This document shows positions 33,153 to 42,551 of a DNA stretch of 47,739 nucleotides, piece by piece (position 1 is the stretch's first letter; every line of letters begins with the position of its first letter). The notes beneath the pieces are model-generated. The model saw only the letters and a list, made by a program, of their open reading frames with translations, did not search any database and was not told the DNA's origin. The translations under genes were made by a program, and so were the position numbers. This DNA is from Planctomycetota bacterium (GTDB lineage Bacteria; Planctomycetota; Phycisphaerae; UBA1845): positions 1 to 47,739 of the forward strand of contig JAJRYY010000126.1 of NCBI GenBank assembly GCA_024275565.1, written 5' to 3'.

Positions 33153-35216
33153 ATGACTGAATCCACTCCAGATCAAGCATCACAGAGTACCGACACCCTT
33201 GACGTGGGTGCCGAGGATCATGGTCTGGGTACAGAGACCCGGGACCGGGACGCCAACAGTGAGATGGCGATCACCATTCTGGTCTATGGTGTGATGTTCT
33301 TTCTGTCTCTGCTGGGTGCCTTTGCCCTGGCGTACAACTTCCATCGGATTGGTGAGTGGTTCTACGACTTGCTTTTACCCATGGCTGGGATTGCGATCCC
33401 GATCAAGCTTGTCGCCTTTGGTCAACAGCGTCTTTATCGTGGAACGTGGCGATATGTTGGGTTGCAGGACATGCTCAGTGTCGTCCGCGCGTCCCATATC
33501 AGCTCTTTTCTGTTCATATCGGTCTACTTCATCATCGAATATGTGTCCGAGCATTTCTTTGATCAGCGAGCCATTGATCGAGACATGACGCTGCGTCAGG
33601 CGGTTTTTCTGCTTGACTGGGCTGGTACGATCGGGCTGGTATGTTTCTGCCGCCTGATCGTGCGGTTGTACCACGAGGAAGTGTACGCTGAGCAATATGA
33701 GTCGCAGTCTCGCGTGTTGATCGTGGGTGCTGGTGACACTGGTGAGGCGGTTCTGCGTGAAATCAACCGTATATCGCGTCATCGCTACGAGGTGGTGGGT
33801 TTTCTGGACGATCGCCCATCGCAGCATCACCGGACGATCCACGGCGTCGAGGTACTTGGCGGGTTGTCCAACATTGAGGCGACGTGCAACCGCCATCTTG
33901 TGGATGAGATCTTCATCGCCCTGCCCAATGCGACACCGCGTGAGATACGGCGTGTGGTTGAGATCTGCGAAGGCAACAGTCTGCGTTTTAAGATCGTTCC
34001 GGGTATGGCGGACTTGATCGACGGTCGGATGCAGGTTTCTCAGCTTCGGGATGTGGACATTGAGGATCTGCTCGGTCGTGATCCGGTGGATCTTGACATG
34101 CCCGCGATCGCGTCGCAGCTTTCCGATAAGCGGATTCTCGTGACGGGGGCTGGTGGTTCGATTGGATCTGAAATGTGCCGTCAGATCGCGCGGTTTCGAC
34201 CGAAGCGACTCGCGTTGATCGAGCAGGCTGAGAACAATCTGTTCGAGATTGATCGTGAAATGCGTCGTGAGTTTCCGGATGTCAAAGTGGTGCCGTATGT
34301 GGGTGATATCTGTGATGCTACTCGCATTCGCATGATTCTGGAGATTGAAAAGCCGGACACCATTTTTCATGCAGCCGCCCACAAGCATGTTCCCATGATG
34401 GAGCTCAATCCGGGCGAGGCGGTCAAGAACAACGTTTTAGGGACCAAGACACTTGCGGATGCTGCGGTTGAGACCGGTGTGCAGAAAATGGTGATGATTT
34501 CGACCGACAAGGCAGTCAACCCGACAAGTGTGATGGGGTGTTCGAAGCGGGTTGCGGAGCTGTATGTGCAGCAGCTTAGCCAGACGGCTGGTATCCAGTT
34601 TGTCACGGTTCGCTTCGGGAACGTGCTGGGTTCGAGCGGATCGGTCGTGCCGATTTTTCGGGATCAGATTGCACGCGGTGGTCCGGTCACCGTGACGCAC
34701 CGCGATATGATGCGTTATTTCATGACAATTCCGGAAGCATCGCAACTTGTTCTGCAAGCTGGTGCGATGGGAACCGGTGGTGAGATTTATGTGCTGAACA
34801 TGGGCGAGCCTATTCGGATTTCGGACATGGCGAGGGACATGATCACGCTGTCTGGATTTCGCCCTGGTGTGGACATCGATATTGTCTTTTCAGGACCGCG
34901 GCCGGGTGAAAAACTGGTGGAGGAGCTTTCCTTCGCTGGAGAGGACATCTCGCCAACAAAGCACGCAAAGATCGGTGTCTGGAAGAACCGGGCTGAGGAT
35001 TTCGATCGAATTCGCCAGCTGATCGGGCGACTCATCTCCATCGCGGACGTGGACAATTCAACGGCCATCCGTTCGCAACTCAAGGAACTGGTGCCCGAGT
35101 ATCACGATGAGGCGTTTGAGTTGAGCAGTACCTCAGGCGCCTCCGATGACGAAGCCATTGACGAATCTAATGCGGCGACTGGGGCGATGTCCCGCGTCGA
35201 ACCGAGGACGACTTAG
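33153..35216 (+). CDS. CapD/WbpM-type nucleotide-sugar 4,6-dehydratase
   Basis: 687 aa. Four membrane helices occupy residues ~30-185. A first Rossmann-like domain (VLIVGAGDTGEAVLREI) follows. The catalytic extended SDR domain begins at KRILVTGAGGSIGSEMC (~327) with MISTDKAVNPTSVMGCSKRVAE (~450), the altered catalytic region of inverting UDP-GlcNAc 4,6-dehydratases of the FlaA1/PglF/WbpM group. It makes 4-keto-6-deoxy sugars for surface polysaccharide, glycoprotein or lipopolysaccharide at the inner membrane. The C-terminal ~50 residues are acidic and variable. No glycosyltransferases are adjacent, so the polymer is unknown. The ribosome site is weak. Confidence 0.93.
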   Translation: MTESTPDQASQSTDTLDVGAEDHGLGTETRDRDANSEMAITILVYGVMFFLSLLGAFALAYNFHRIGEWFYDLLLPMAGIAIPIKLVAFGQQRLYRGTWRYVGLQDMLSVVRASHISSFLFISVYFIIEYVSEHFFDQRAIDRDMTLRQAVFLLDWAGTIGLVCFCRLIVRLYHEEVYAEQYESQSRVLIVGAGDTGEAVLREINRISRHRYEVVGFLDDRPSQHHRTIHGVEVLGGLSNIEATCNRHLVDEIFIALPNATPREIRRVVEICEGNSLRFKIVPGMADLIDGRMQVSQLRDVDIEDLLGRDPVDLDMPAIASQLSDKRILVTGAGGSIGSEMCRQIARFRPKRLALIEQAENNLFEIDREMRREFPDVKVVPYVGDICDATRIRMILEIEKPDTIFHAAAHKHVPMMELNPGEAVKNNVLGTKTLADAAVETGVQKMVMISTDKAVNPTSVMGCSKRVAELYVQQLSQTAGIQFVTVRFGNVLGSSGSVVPIFRDQIARGGPVTVTHRDMMRYFMTIPEASQLVLQAGAMGTGGEIYVLNMGEPIRISDMARDMITLSGFRPGVDIDIVFSGPRPGEKLVEELSFAGEDISPTKHAKIGVWKNRAEDFDRIRQLIGRLISIADVDNSTAIRSQLKELVPEYHDEAFELSSTSGASDDEAIDESNAATGAMSRVEPRTT

Positions 35217-35357
35217 TCCAACATTCCCTGTGGTTGATCCGAGGCAATACTCACTGAGACGGAATTTTGCCCGCCTATGGTGGTCCACCTGGATTCTCGC
35301 CCCGCCCAGACAGACAACTTTCACATAAGACTCGACGTATCGTGTGAGTGTCCTACG

Positions 35358-36599
35358 ATGTGGGGTATGCGTGGACGAGGAAAAAAGAAACATAGAGGTG
35401 TCGCACAGACGCGTATCCCCGGAGAGGTGACAGTCGCAAGAGAGGCTGTCGAGCGGAGGTGGTACAGCCACATTGAACGAGAATCTGATCTCGCCCGGCT
35501 TGTGACAGCCCATACCAACCGTAGTGAACCTTTTCATCGCTGGCTGGTGTTCAAGCAGGCTTACTCTCCGGAGCTGGTACGGGCATTTCTGGATGTTGCC
35601 ACACCCGCCCCGCCGGTCCTGGACCCATTTTCCGGTACGGGGACTTTCATCACCGAATGTGCCCGTCAGAACGTGCCCGCCATTGGGGTTGAACCGCTTG
35701 CTTCACTTGGATTCGTGACGCGTGGGAAATCCATTACATCGTTCCCGCCCGCGCCTGAGGTGGCTGACGATGCCGATTGGCGCACCATATCTGCATCACT
35801 GACACATCCATGCCACTTGGTTGCACTGATGTGTGCTGTTGCTTCGCGACTCACTGGCGATGGTCGCGTCAACAAGAACGCACGCCCTCTATCTGACTGC
35901 TTTCGCGACGCGTGTGCGATGCTTGAAGAAGACGTTATACAACCCCTGCCCCGCGCGAACCTTGTCGTGCGCGGCGATGCACGCCGCCTTGAGTTCCTAC
36001 CCGATGAATCGATCGGAGGCGTGCTGACTTCTCCGCCGTATTTGTCTCGACACGACTATACGAGGGTGACTGCTGCCTATGAAGATGTGTATGCCTGCTG
36101 GCGTGCGATTCAGGATTCACACCATTCGGAGCATGCCGGGTACCATGTGGACGATTCCCTCGATGCGCCACCGATGGATTCACCCGCACCCTTGCGCCGT
36201 TCCCATACGCAGGTTCCAGCTCATGGGCGAGCGCGGGGAAGACTGCGTACCGGTGCGCTTCCGGAAACGGTTGTCGAGGCTGCTGAGACGCTCGAATTAA
36301 TCGATAAAGGGAAGATGGCGCGCGTGGTTCGTGGTTATTTCAGTGACATGCTGGGCATGCTTGGAGAATGCCGACGCGTCCTTCGCACCGGGTCGGTCTG
36401 CTGGATGGTGATCGGAGGAGCCCGTCTGCACGATGTGTATATCCCGACGGACACAATCCTTGCTGAGTATGCTACAACCATTGGCTTCGACGTGGATCGC
36501 ATCGTTGTGGCACGCAACCTGATACCGGGTGGTCGGAAGTTCGGTCACCTGACGAAAGTTGCGCCGCGGGAATCAGTCGTCGTCCTCCGCAAGCAATGA
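35358..36599 (+). CDS. DNA methyltransferase-like protein, solitary
   Basis: 413 aa from the ATG at 35358; ATG 35367 is an equally possible start, and the frame opens further upstream at a GTG. Motif I is LDPFSGTGTFITE (D89-E100, SAM binding), and motif IV is TSPPY (225-228), the catalytic motif of N4-cytosine/N6-adenine aminomethylases. The order is I before IV, with about 130 residues between. A target-recognition-like region would be residues ~230-320. No restriction enzyme, specificity subunit or phage gene adjoins it, so it may be an orphan methylase or act on RNA. A basic N-terminus (MRGRGKKKHRG) fits nucleic-acid binding. Confidence 0.75.
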   Translation: MWGMRGRGKKKHRGVAQTRIPGEVTVAREAVERRWYSHIERESDLARLVTAHTNRSEPFHRWLVFKQAYSPELVRAFLDVATPAPPVLDPFSGTGTFITECARQNVPAIGVEPLASLGFVTRGKSITSFPPAPEVADDADWRTISASLTHPCHLVALMCAVASRLTGDGRVNKNARPLSDCFRDACAMLEEDVIQPLPRANLVVRGDARRLEFLPDESIGGVLTSPPYLSRHDYTRVTAAYEDVYACWRAIQDSHHSEHAGYHVDDSLDAPPMDSPAPLRRSHTQVPAHGRARGRLRTGALPETVVEAAETLELIDKGKMARVVRGYFSDMLGMLGECRRVLRTGSVCWMVIGGARLHDVYIPTDTILAEYATTIGFDVDRIVVARNLIPGGRKFGHLTKVAPRESVVVLRKQ

Positions 36600-36707
36600 C
36601 CCGGACTCTGTCAGTGATCTAAAGCCTCTCTAAAGCCACACAGCAGGGCAATCGCGCAGCGGGTCAATACCGTGAATCCTTGAGACTCGGGTAGTGCAGG
36701 GGTGGCG

Positions 36708-38387
36708 TCAGTCGGTGAATGCGTCGAGGAGTGCTGGGGAGAGGCAATTTCTGAGCTTCTCGATTGCTCGCTTTTCGATCTGACGGATGCGTTCCTTGGT
36801 CACGCCGAATTTTTTCCCCAGATCTTCCAGAGTACACGCTGAGCCGCTGGCATCGAACAGGCCGAAATGGTTGACCACGACAGTGCGTTCACGGTCGGTC
36901 AACTGGGACATGACGCCGCTGAGGGCATTGCGGACTGTTTCGACGTCGCCGCGGCATGGTTCGGAAACCTGCAGATCGGGTGTCGCGTCCAGCATTTCTT
37001 CCTGACCCGTCATGTAGCGTCGCATATGGTAATGGTTTTCGGGTATCGAACGGGCGTAGTTTTTCATGATCGACCATGACGCGTAGGTGCTGAACTTGTT
37101 GCCCAGTGCAACGTTGAACTTTTCTACAGCACGCATCAATGATATGTTGCCGTCGCTGATCACCTCGAAGATATTATTGGCCCGTCCCACATGTCTCTTG
37201 GCAATGCTGACGACGAGACGCAGATTCGCCTGGACCAACTCGTTTTTGATGCTCTCGACACGCTCAAGAAGTGCATGGATCCGGTCCAGCTCGTCCTGCG
37301 ACACCGAATAGACATCCAACGCCTCGACCGCTCGAGCCACCAGAAACCGAAGGTAGTTGTATCGGAGAAACAGGTCTGATTCCTGCGCTGCTGATAGCAA
37401 GGGGATATCGTACAATGCTTTGAAATAGGCAGAAAGATCCTTCGGAACACGCGATTTCGCGCCTGTATCACTCGCCGGCGGACGTGGCTTGTCCAGAATC
37501 GCAGCCTCGGCATCTGGAGCATGGAACAATTCGTGGTCCATATATTCGTGCGGCGCGTCCTTCAACTGTCTCGCAACAACCTCTCTGATGAGTGCAGAAA
37601 CGGCTGCCGCTTCAATGCCCAGATCCGCCCCGATTTGTGAGGCAGTCCGACCCTCCTGGTATCGCTTCCAGACACGCATGTGCAAGGGAGAAACAACCGG
37701 TGCACCATCATTTGCAAACAATGCCTGCTCAGGATGAGCCGCATCAAACTGACGCAACGTATACCGAATCGTCTCAACAGCTCTGCCTGTCTCATCCGCA
37801 ATCGCGCATGCAATGATGTGAAGTTTCTGCCGCTTCTGAGACAACATCGCCCGGGTACGCTCAATGATGTGTCGCTTCTCCTCAGGCGACAGCAACTTGA
37901 AAGAAGCACCACGCTCGACCACCTCACGATTTCGATCTCTAAACCGCTTGACCCCAGATATAGGAAAAACCAGCCGAGAAACACCATCCAGACTCACAGC
38001 CCGATAACCCAGCAATCCCCTGGATCGCCAGCGACGTATCGTCTTTGTGCTGACGCCCAGCTCTGACGCAACCTCGTCATGCGTGAGGTGAGAACCACGA
38101 AGATCACCCACGGCTGGTGCTGCTCGACGCGTAACCTCCTCAGCCAATACGGGTAGATCCGCGAGCAACTGACTGCCCAATACAGGCGCCCTGCCGTCAG
38201 ACACTATCTTACGACCCGTGATATGAAAGCAGATGAACTCGTAGGGGTAAGACTTATCAGGATCAACAACCTCAAGCAATCGATCAACACCCACAAGCTG
38301 GTGTACACGAAGATGGCGGGGCGACAGCGTCAACTGGTGCGCTAACTCCGAAATCGTATGGCTAAGGTATCTGAATCCCAAGTCCAC
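36708..38387 (-). CDS. Sigma-70 family sigma factor with N-terminal HTH modules
   Basis: 559 aa. Residues ~318-355 resemble sigma region 1.2. Region 2 (383-450) holds LVVSIAKRHVGRANNIFEVISDGNISLMRAVEKF and the -10-binding STYASWSIMKNYAR. Region 4 (482-555) holds the -35-binding LEDLGKKFGVTKERIRQIEKRAIEKLR. Region 3 is short. The first ~300 residues are unusual: a MerR/excisionase-like HTH at 101-145 (LTHDEVASELGVSTKTIRRWRSRGLL), a possible second near 185-215, and another near 240-272 (ASQIGADLGIEAAAVSALI). The start is uncertain: GTG 38387 lies 2 nt from GAGGG, whereas TTG 38381 has it at 8 nt. It stands alone. Confidence 0.88.
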   Translation of the reverse strand: MDLGFRYLSHTISELAHQLTLSPRHLRVHQLVGVDRLLEVVDPDKSYPYEFICFHITGRKIVSDGRAPVLGSQLLADLPVLAEEVTRRAAPAVGDLRGSHLTHDEVASELGVSTKTIRRWRSRGLLGYRAVSLDGVSRLVFPISGVKRFRDRNREVVERGASFKLLSPEEKRHIIERTRAMLSQKRQKLHIIACAIADETGRAVETIRYTLRQFDAAHPEQALFANDGAPVVSPLHMRVWKRYQEGRTASQIGADLGIEAAAVSALIREVVARQLKDAPHEYMDHELFHAPDAEAAILDKPRPPASDTGAKSRVPKDLSAYFKALYDIPLLSAAQESDLFLRYNYLRFLVARAVEALDVYSVSQDELDRIHALLERVESIKNELVQANLRLVVSIAKRHVGRANNIFEVISDGNISLMRAVEKFNVALGNKFSTYASWSIMKNYARSIPENHYHMRRYMTGQEEMLDATPDLQVSEPCRGDVETVRNALSGVMSQLTDRERTVVVNHFGLFDASGSACTLEDLGKKFGVTKERIRQIEKRAIEKLRNCLSPALLDAFTD

Positions 38388-38966
38388 ATCCCTCTAAAAG
38401 ACAACCTTCAATTGAAATCGCTTCCCTGAACAAACTATGCGAAGATAAAAGCCCTCATTGGCCACCAAACGCCTGCGCTATGCAAACCCGCACTACCATT
38501 GCAGCCCTGACGCTGTGTGACCCTGACACCGCGTACCACTGACGCCTGTCTCCCCGGCGCTCGTTCATCCTGGCGTCTCTAGAACCCCAGCGTCTCTACA
38601 TCACATCCCCAGCATCTCTACACAATCCCGGCGTCTGTACAACCCTGACTCCAGATCCTTATTATACCCCTGCGAATCCGATAATTCCTCGCAGAATCAC
38701 ATTCCTGTCAATTTTTGTTCAAACCTCCCGTCACCTTTCCCAAACCTGACTGCCCTGGAATGGATAGGCTGGAATCTCTCACCTGTTTGTATGATCGACA
38801 TCACCAGGTGACCAGTCAACGCTGAAAGCAGGAATGCATTCTTATTGGACTATAAAGACCTGCATTAAAGCATCACTGTCTTTTCTCACTGCTTGCTTCT
38901 GCCGGGAAACGGGACAGAGCGATGATCTGGCAGCAGTAAACTCATCACATAATACCCCCAAGGGTG
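38388..38966. other. Gap upstream of the sigma gene with repeats
   Basis: About 580 nt without a convincing gene; the one open frame near 38834-39016 runs into the terminator of the next gene. A tandem set of four imperfect units lies at about 38569-38644, built on CC(T/C)(G/A)GCGTCTCTA. No promoter was identified with confidence. Confidence 0.45.
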
Positions 38967-39011
38967 TAAAAAGACCGGTAGCGTGCGATGCCATGCACCA
39001 CACGCTACCGG
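38967..39011 (-). terminator. Rho-independent terminator
   Basis: On the minus strand, a perfect 11-bp stem CCGGTAGCGTG / CACGCTACCGG (39011-39001 with 38985-38975, 15-nt loop) is followed by TCTTTTT. It ends the surface-protein gene 73 nt after its stop. Confidence 0.85.
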
Positions 39012-39083
39012 GTTGAGACCAATCAATCTTCCTTCAAGCTACGAAGCACAAGCAGTGCTTCACAGCTGATGGATGATCCTCGA

Positions 39084-42000
39084 CTAACGACGAATACCTG
39101 CGCGGGCGTTGCTTCCTGCGGCAGGGGTACTGTTCAACAGCTCACGTTCAGGTGCTGATTCTTCAACACCTTCGCCATCCAGGTAGAGCTGCATGTCCGT
39201 CAGATCGACGAAACCATCGCCATTGAAGTCGGCGAGTGCAGCATCTTCGAGACCACTCTGTACAAGAGCGCGGACCGACATGCGATCACGCGGACGCTCG
39301 GAAGGAGCAGTCGCAGCAGCGCCACCAGCGCAGATCGTATCTTCACAACGAGCTTTGTCGTTCTGGAAGAAGTTGATCGCGATGAAGGAGAAGTCAAAGA
39401 GGTTGACAATACCATCACCATTGATGTCGGCGTGGATGCCGCCAACACAACCCGAGCTACCATCTGGGATGGTATCACCGTTGCTATCGTAGGTACCGAC
39501 GTTCGTGGCTGCACTGATGTATGCCGTGAAGTCAGCAATATCAATACGCACGTCACCGTTGAGGTTACCACCGGTCAACCAATGGGCCTGAGGATTGATG
39601 GTCGGTGAACCCTTGAATGCTGCGTACCATGCTTCATTGTTCAAGCATTCCACACTGCTCGTTGAACGAAGTGTATGGAGCGGATCACCTGCTTCGATGC
39701 AATCCCAGTTCGCGACAGGAACCTTGAGTGTGAAAGTACCGTGTCCGGCTGTACCAACTGCACCACCGAGGCCGAGAATAACATCGACCTGGGCGTTGAA
39801 CTCGAGTGGCGGCTGAGCGTCACAAGCCAGGAGACGGATGTCAAAGCAACGGGTCAGCGGGTTGAATGCATCGCCCGGATCCATTGTCGGCGAAACTTCG
39901 ATGTCGACCACCAGCGTGTTCAAACCGCTGTTGATGATCTCGAAGTCACAGTCGCTGGAGAGACCGCACTTGCTGGTTGCGTTGCAGTCGTAGACGTAAC
40001 GACCGGCTTCAAAGACGCAGCCATCGGTGCAATCGAGGTATGAATCGTAGTTTGCTACGAGATCATTGACACAAATACCGTCGATACCACAGGTACCGCC
40101 TGCACCACAGTCGCCGTCATCGACGCAACCTGGGAAGAAGGTGATGGAGCAGTCAGTCAGCGGATCAAACCCGAGACCACCACACTCATCCGTAGCATTG
40201 ATCGGACCGTAAGACATTGTCCTGGTCGTCACGCCACAGTCAGCATTGACTTCGTTGATCGAACCGTTCGGGAACGGGCAGGTGAAGACAGGAGCATCGC
40301 CATTGATGTTGATGGTGCCTGTGCAGCAACCAGTACCACCGTTCTGCAGGCTGATCGGAATGACGAGGTCGCCAGCACCAGTACCATAACCGGTCATTGG
40401 GTTATGCTCACGATAGCAAACCGCATCGCCATCGGTCTCGCACTTGGCGATTGCAGTAAAGCGGATGACTGCAACAACTGCAGGTCCTGTGCTGCTGATC
40501 TTCAGACCAAACGGATCGTTACCCACAGCGTAATCGATGCAACCACCACCGGCGCAATCGGCAGGATTCGTGTCTTCAAACAGTTCAAACACAAACGTAG
40601 CGTTACCGTCGCCAGCTGGATCTGACCCGCCTGGCTCGATGCTGTTGAGCGCGAGAACACTGCTGTCGTACTGAACGAAGAACTGAGCACCAGCGACTGC
40701 ATCTGCAGCAGCCAGCGGACCGTCCATCAGAACCTGAACAACAACCTCTGAACCAAGGTCATAGCAGTCGTCATTCGGTACAACGACGTTATCAACCACG
40801 GCTGTCAGACACATGTCCACATCTGCAACCTCTGAGCATGTACAAAGATTACCGACGCACTCGCCATTCGGAGCAAGACCTGCTGCGGAATCGCATTCGG
40901 CATCAGCAACACAGGCAAATTCACACAGTGATGATCCGTTGCAAACGCCAGCCGGGTTGTAAAGCTGGCAATCAGCATCGGTTGCACAAGCGAGGTTATC
41001 CAACTGTCCACCAACGCACTGGTCGTTCAGTTCATCACATGCGAATGCTTCACAATTACCTGCGAGTGAACAATCCGGAGCAACGCCAGGACCACAGTCG
41101 GTGACTGCGTCACAGATTTCTGCACCGTCACAGAACAGACCGTTGTCACAGTTGGCATCGTTCGGTGTAGAGACCAAACCAGCGATTGGATCACATACAT
41201 CATCCGTGCAACCTACGCCGTCGTCGACGACGATGGGAGTACCAGGCTGGCAATCGAGCACTGCGTCACAGGTCTCGATACCGTCACACACGTCATTGTT
41301 GCTGCAACTTCCATCATTGGGAACATTGGCGACACCAGTGATCGGATCACAGGAGTCGTCCGTGCAACCAACGCCATCGTCAATGACGAGCGGCGTACCG
41401 GCTGTACAAGTGTTCGCAACGCATGTCTCGGCACCGTTGCAGACGTTGCCATCATCGCAATCTGCGTCAATCGTGCAATCGAAGCAACTGAGAGTCAGGT
41501 TACCTGTACCAAATTCGGTTCCATCCCACCCCGAAAGCTGAAGGGTGTAGGTGTTTCCGGCGACGACAGGAGCATTCAGTATACTGGAGAAACCAGCACA
41601 ACCAGCACCATCATCATTGCAACCAACTTCTGTTCCGAGTGGTGCGCAAGATGTACCGTCATAAAGCGCCAACACTGTGTCGAACGTTGCATCATCACAT
41701 GTGCTAGCTTCCAAGACGCCATCACAGGTAGCAACATAGGTGTACCAGATGTCGTTTGTTGCCGCAGCACGGCAAGATGGACCCGCAACATCCGAAGCTG
41801 TCGCGTTGTTATCGAACGGCGTGACGCCATTGAAGATTTCGATCGCATCAACACAGTCGTCATTCGCAGGCGGAGCAGCCAGAACGTTGACTGTCAGCGG
41901 AATGTAGGTAGCAACGATCAGCGTTGGCGGCTGAGCTGGCGTCAACAGGAACGAAAGAAGTCCCACGTTGATGACGTCAAAGGTGTAGACACCCGGAGCG

Positions 42001-42449
42001 ACAGCGTTCGAGTTCACGGTGTTGTGGAACATGTAACCAGGTGCAGTCTCAACGACCGCATCTGCTCCATTGTTCACAATTCCCAGGTAGTTCATGGACC
42101 CATTGGGGCCAGCCGTGTTGTCCTGCAGCCCCGTTGAACCACTCACGCCTGCGAAGATCCAGTCTGCACGACCAGAATCAACAACAGCCGAAACAAATGG
42201 CATTGTCACACCTGACGGTGTTGAATCTGCAGGGTACTCAAGACTGTAGGACCGCATAAGTTCAGTACCTGAGTCACTGATGTAGGCTGCCATGACCCTG
42301 GTCTCACCAGCGAACATATCGATGTCGCTGGACTGATCTGTGATGGCGTCTACATCAAGTTCCAACCAGTACACGGTCTGACCTGACGCTGTTGCCGCAA
42401 AAGCAGCCATCATACAAAAACAAATACTAAGTTGCTTCAAACTTCTCAT
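39084..42449 (-). CDS. Large secreted Cys-rich protein with cohesin- and dockerin-like parts
   Basis: 1121 aa from the ATG at 42449 (AAGGA upstream; a GTG six codons earlier is less likely). A signal peptide ends at about residue 25 (AAFAATASGQ). Domains, in order: an N-terminal beta domain; a PPANDDC...WYTYVATCDG...YDGTSC domain (~195-325) also present in the neighbouring giant protein; disulfide-rich repeats (GCTDDSCDP, CDGIETCDA; ~330-540); a cohesin-like beta sandwich (DLGSEVVVQVLMDG..., ~560-690); further Cys-rich parts; and three EF-hand-like repeats near the end (LNGDVRIDIADF, DINGDGIVNLFDF, DFNGDGFVDLTDM). It is probably a calcium-dependent cell-surface or matrix protein. No catalytic domain was recognised. 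Confidence 0.85.
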   Translation of the reverse strand: MRSLKQLSICFCMMAAFAATASGQTVYWLELDVDAITDQSSDIDMFAGETRVMAAYISDSGTELMRSYSLEYPADSTPSGVTMPFVSAVVDSGRADWIFAGVSGSTGLQDNTAGPNGSMNYLGIVNNGADAVVETAPGYMFHNTVNSNAVAPGVYTFDVINVGLLSFLLTPAQPPTLIVATYIPLTVNVLAAPPANDDCVDAIEIFNGVTPFDNNATASDVAGPSCRAAATNDIWYTYVATCDGVLEASTCDDATFDTVLALYDGTSCAPLGTEVGCNDDGAGCAGFSSILNAPVVAGNTYTLQLSGWDGTEFGTGNLTLSCFDCTIDADCDDGNVCNGAETCVANTCTAGTPLVIDDGVGCTDDSCDPITGVANVPNDGSCSNNDVCDGIETCDAVLDCQPGTPIVVDDGVGCTDDVCDPIAGLVSTPNDANCDNGLFCDGAEICDAVTDCGPGVAPDCSLAGNCEAFACDELNDQCVGGQLDNLACATDADCQLYNPAGVCNGSSLCEFACVADAECDSAAGLAPNGECVGNLCTCSEVADVDMCLTAVVDNVVVPNDDCYDLGSEVVVQVLMDGPLAAADAVAGAQFFVQYDSSVLALNSIEPGGSDPAGDGNATFVFELFEDTNPADCAGGGCIDYAVGNDPFGLKISSTGPAVVAVIRFTAIAKCETDGDAVCYREHNPMTGYGTGAGDLVIPISLQNGGTGCCTGTININGDAPVFTCPFPNGSINEVNADCGVTTRTMSYGPINATDECGGLGFDPLTDCSITFFPGCVDDGDCGAGGTCGIDGICVNDLVANYDSYLDCTDGCVFEAGRYVYDCNATSKCGLSSDCDFEIINSGLNTLVVDIEVSPTMDPGDAFNPLTRCFDIRLLACDAQPPLEFNAQVDVILGLGGAVGTAGHGTFTLKVPVANWDCIEAGDPLHTLRSTSSVECLNNEAWYAAFKGSPTINPQAHWLTGGNLNGDVRIDIADFTAYISAATNVGTYDSNGDTIPDGSSGCVGGIHADINGDGIVNLFDFSFIAINFFQNDKARCEDTICAGGAAATAPSERPRDRMSVRALVQSGLEDAALADFNGDGFVDLTDMQLYLDGEGVEESAPERELLNSTPAAGSNARAGIRR

Positions 42450-42504
42450 GTCAAAAATCCTTTCCAAACTCCACTAAAACTCACACCTGGCTTTTCCATT
42501 CCGA

Positions 42505-42536
42505 AAAACACGGGGCGGGTCACGCTGACCCGCCCC
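42505..42536 (-). terminator. Rho-independent terminator
   Basis: On the minus strand, an 11-bp perfect stem GGGGCGGGTCA / TGACCCGCCCC with a 3-nt loop (42536-42512) is followed by GTGTTTTT (to 42505). It separates the two surface-protein genes, so the downstream gene needs its own promoter in the ~55 nt that remain. Confidence 0.85.
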
Positions 42537-42551
42537 TGCAAAGATCTAAGA

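Noticed and set aside
33375-34388. 337-codon minus-strand frame over the dehydratase gene
   Set aside because: Antisense to two Rossmann motifs of the real gene; composition fits a shadow frame.
38569-38644. Regular repeats upstream of the sigma gene considered as a CRISPR array
   Set aside because: The units are imperfect and directly adjacent, with no unique spacers, and no cas genes are present.
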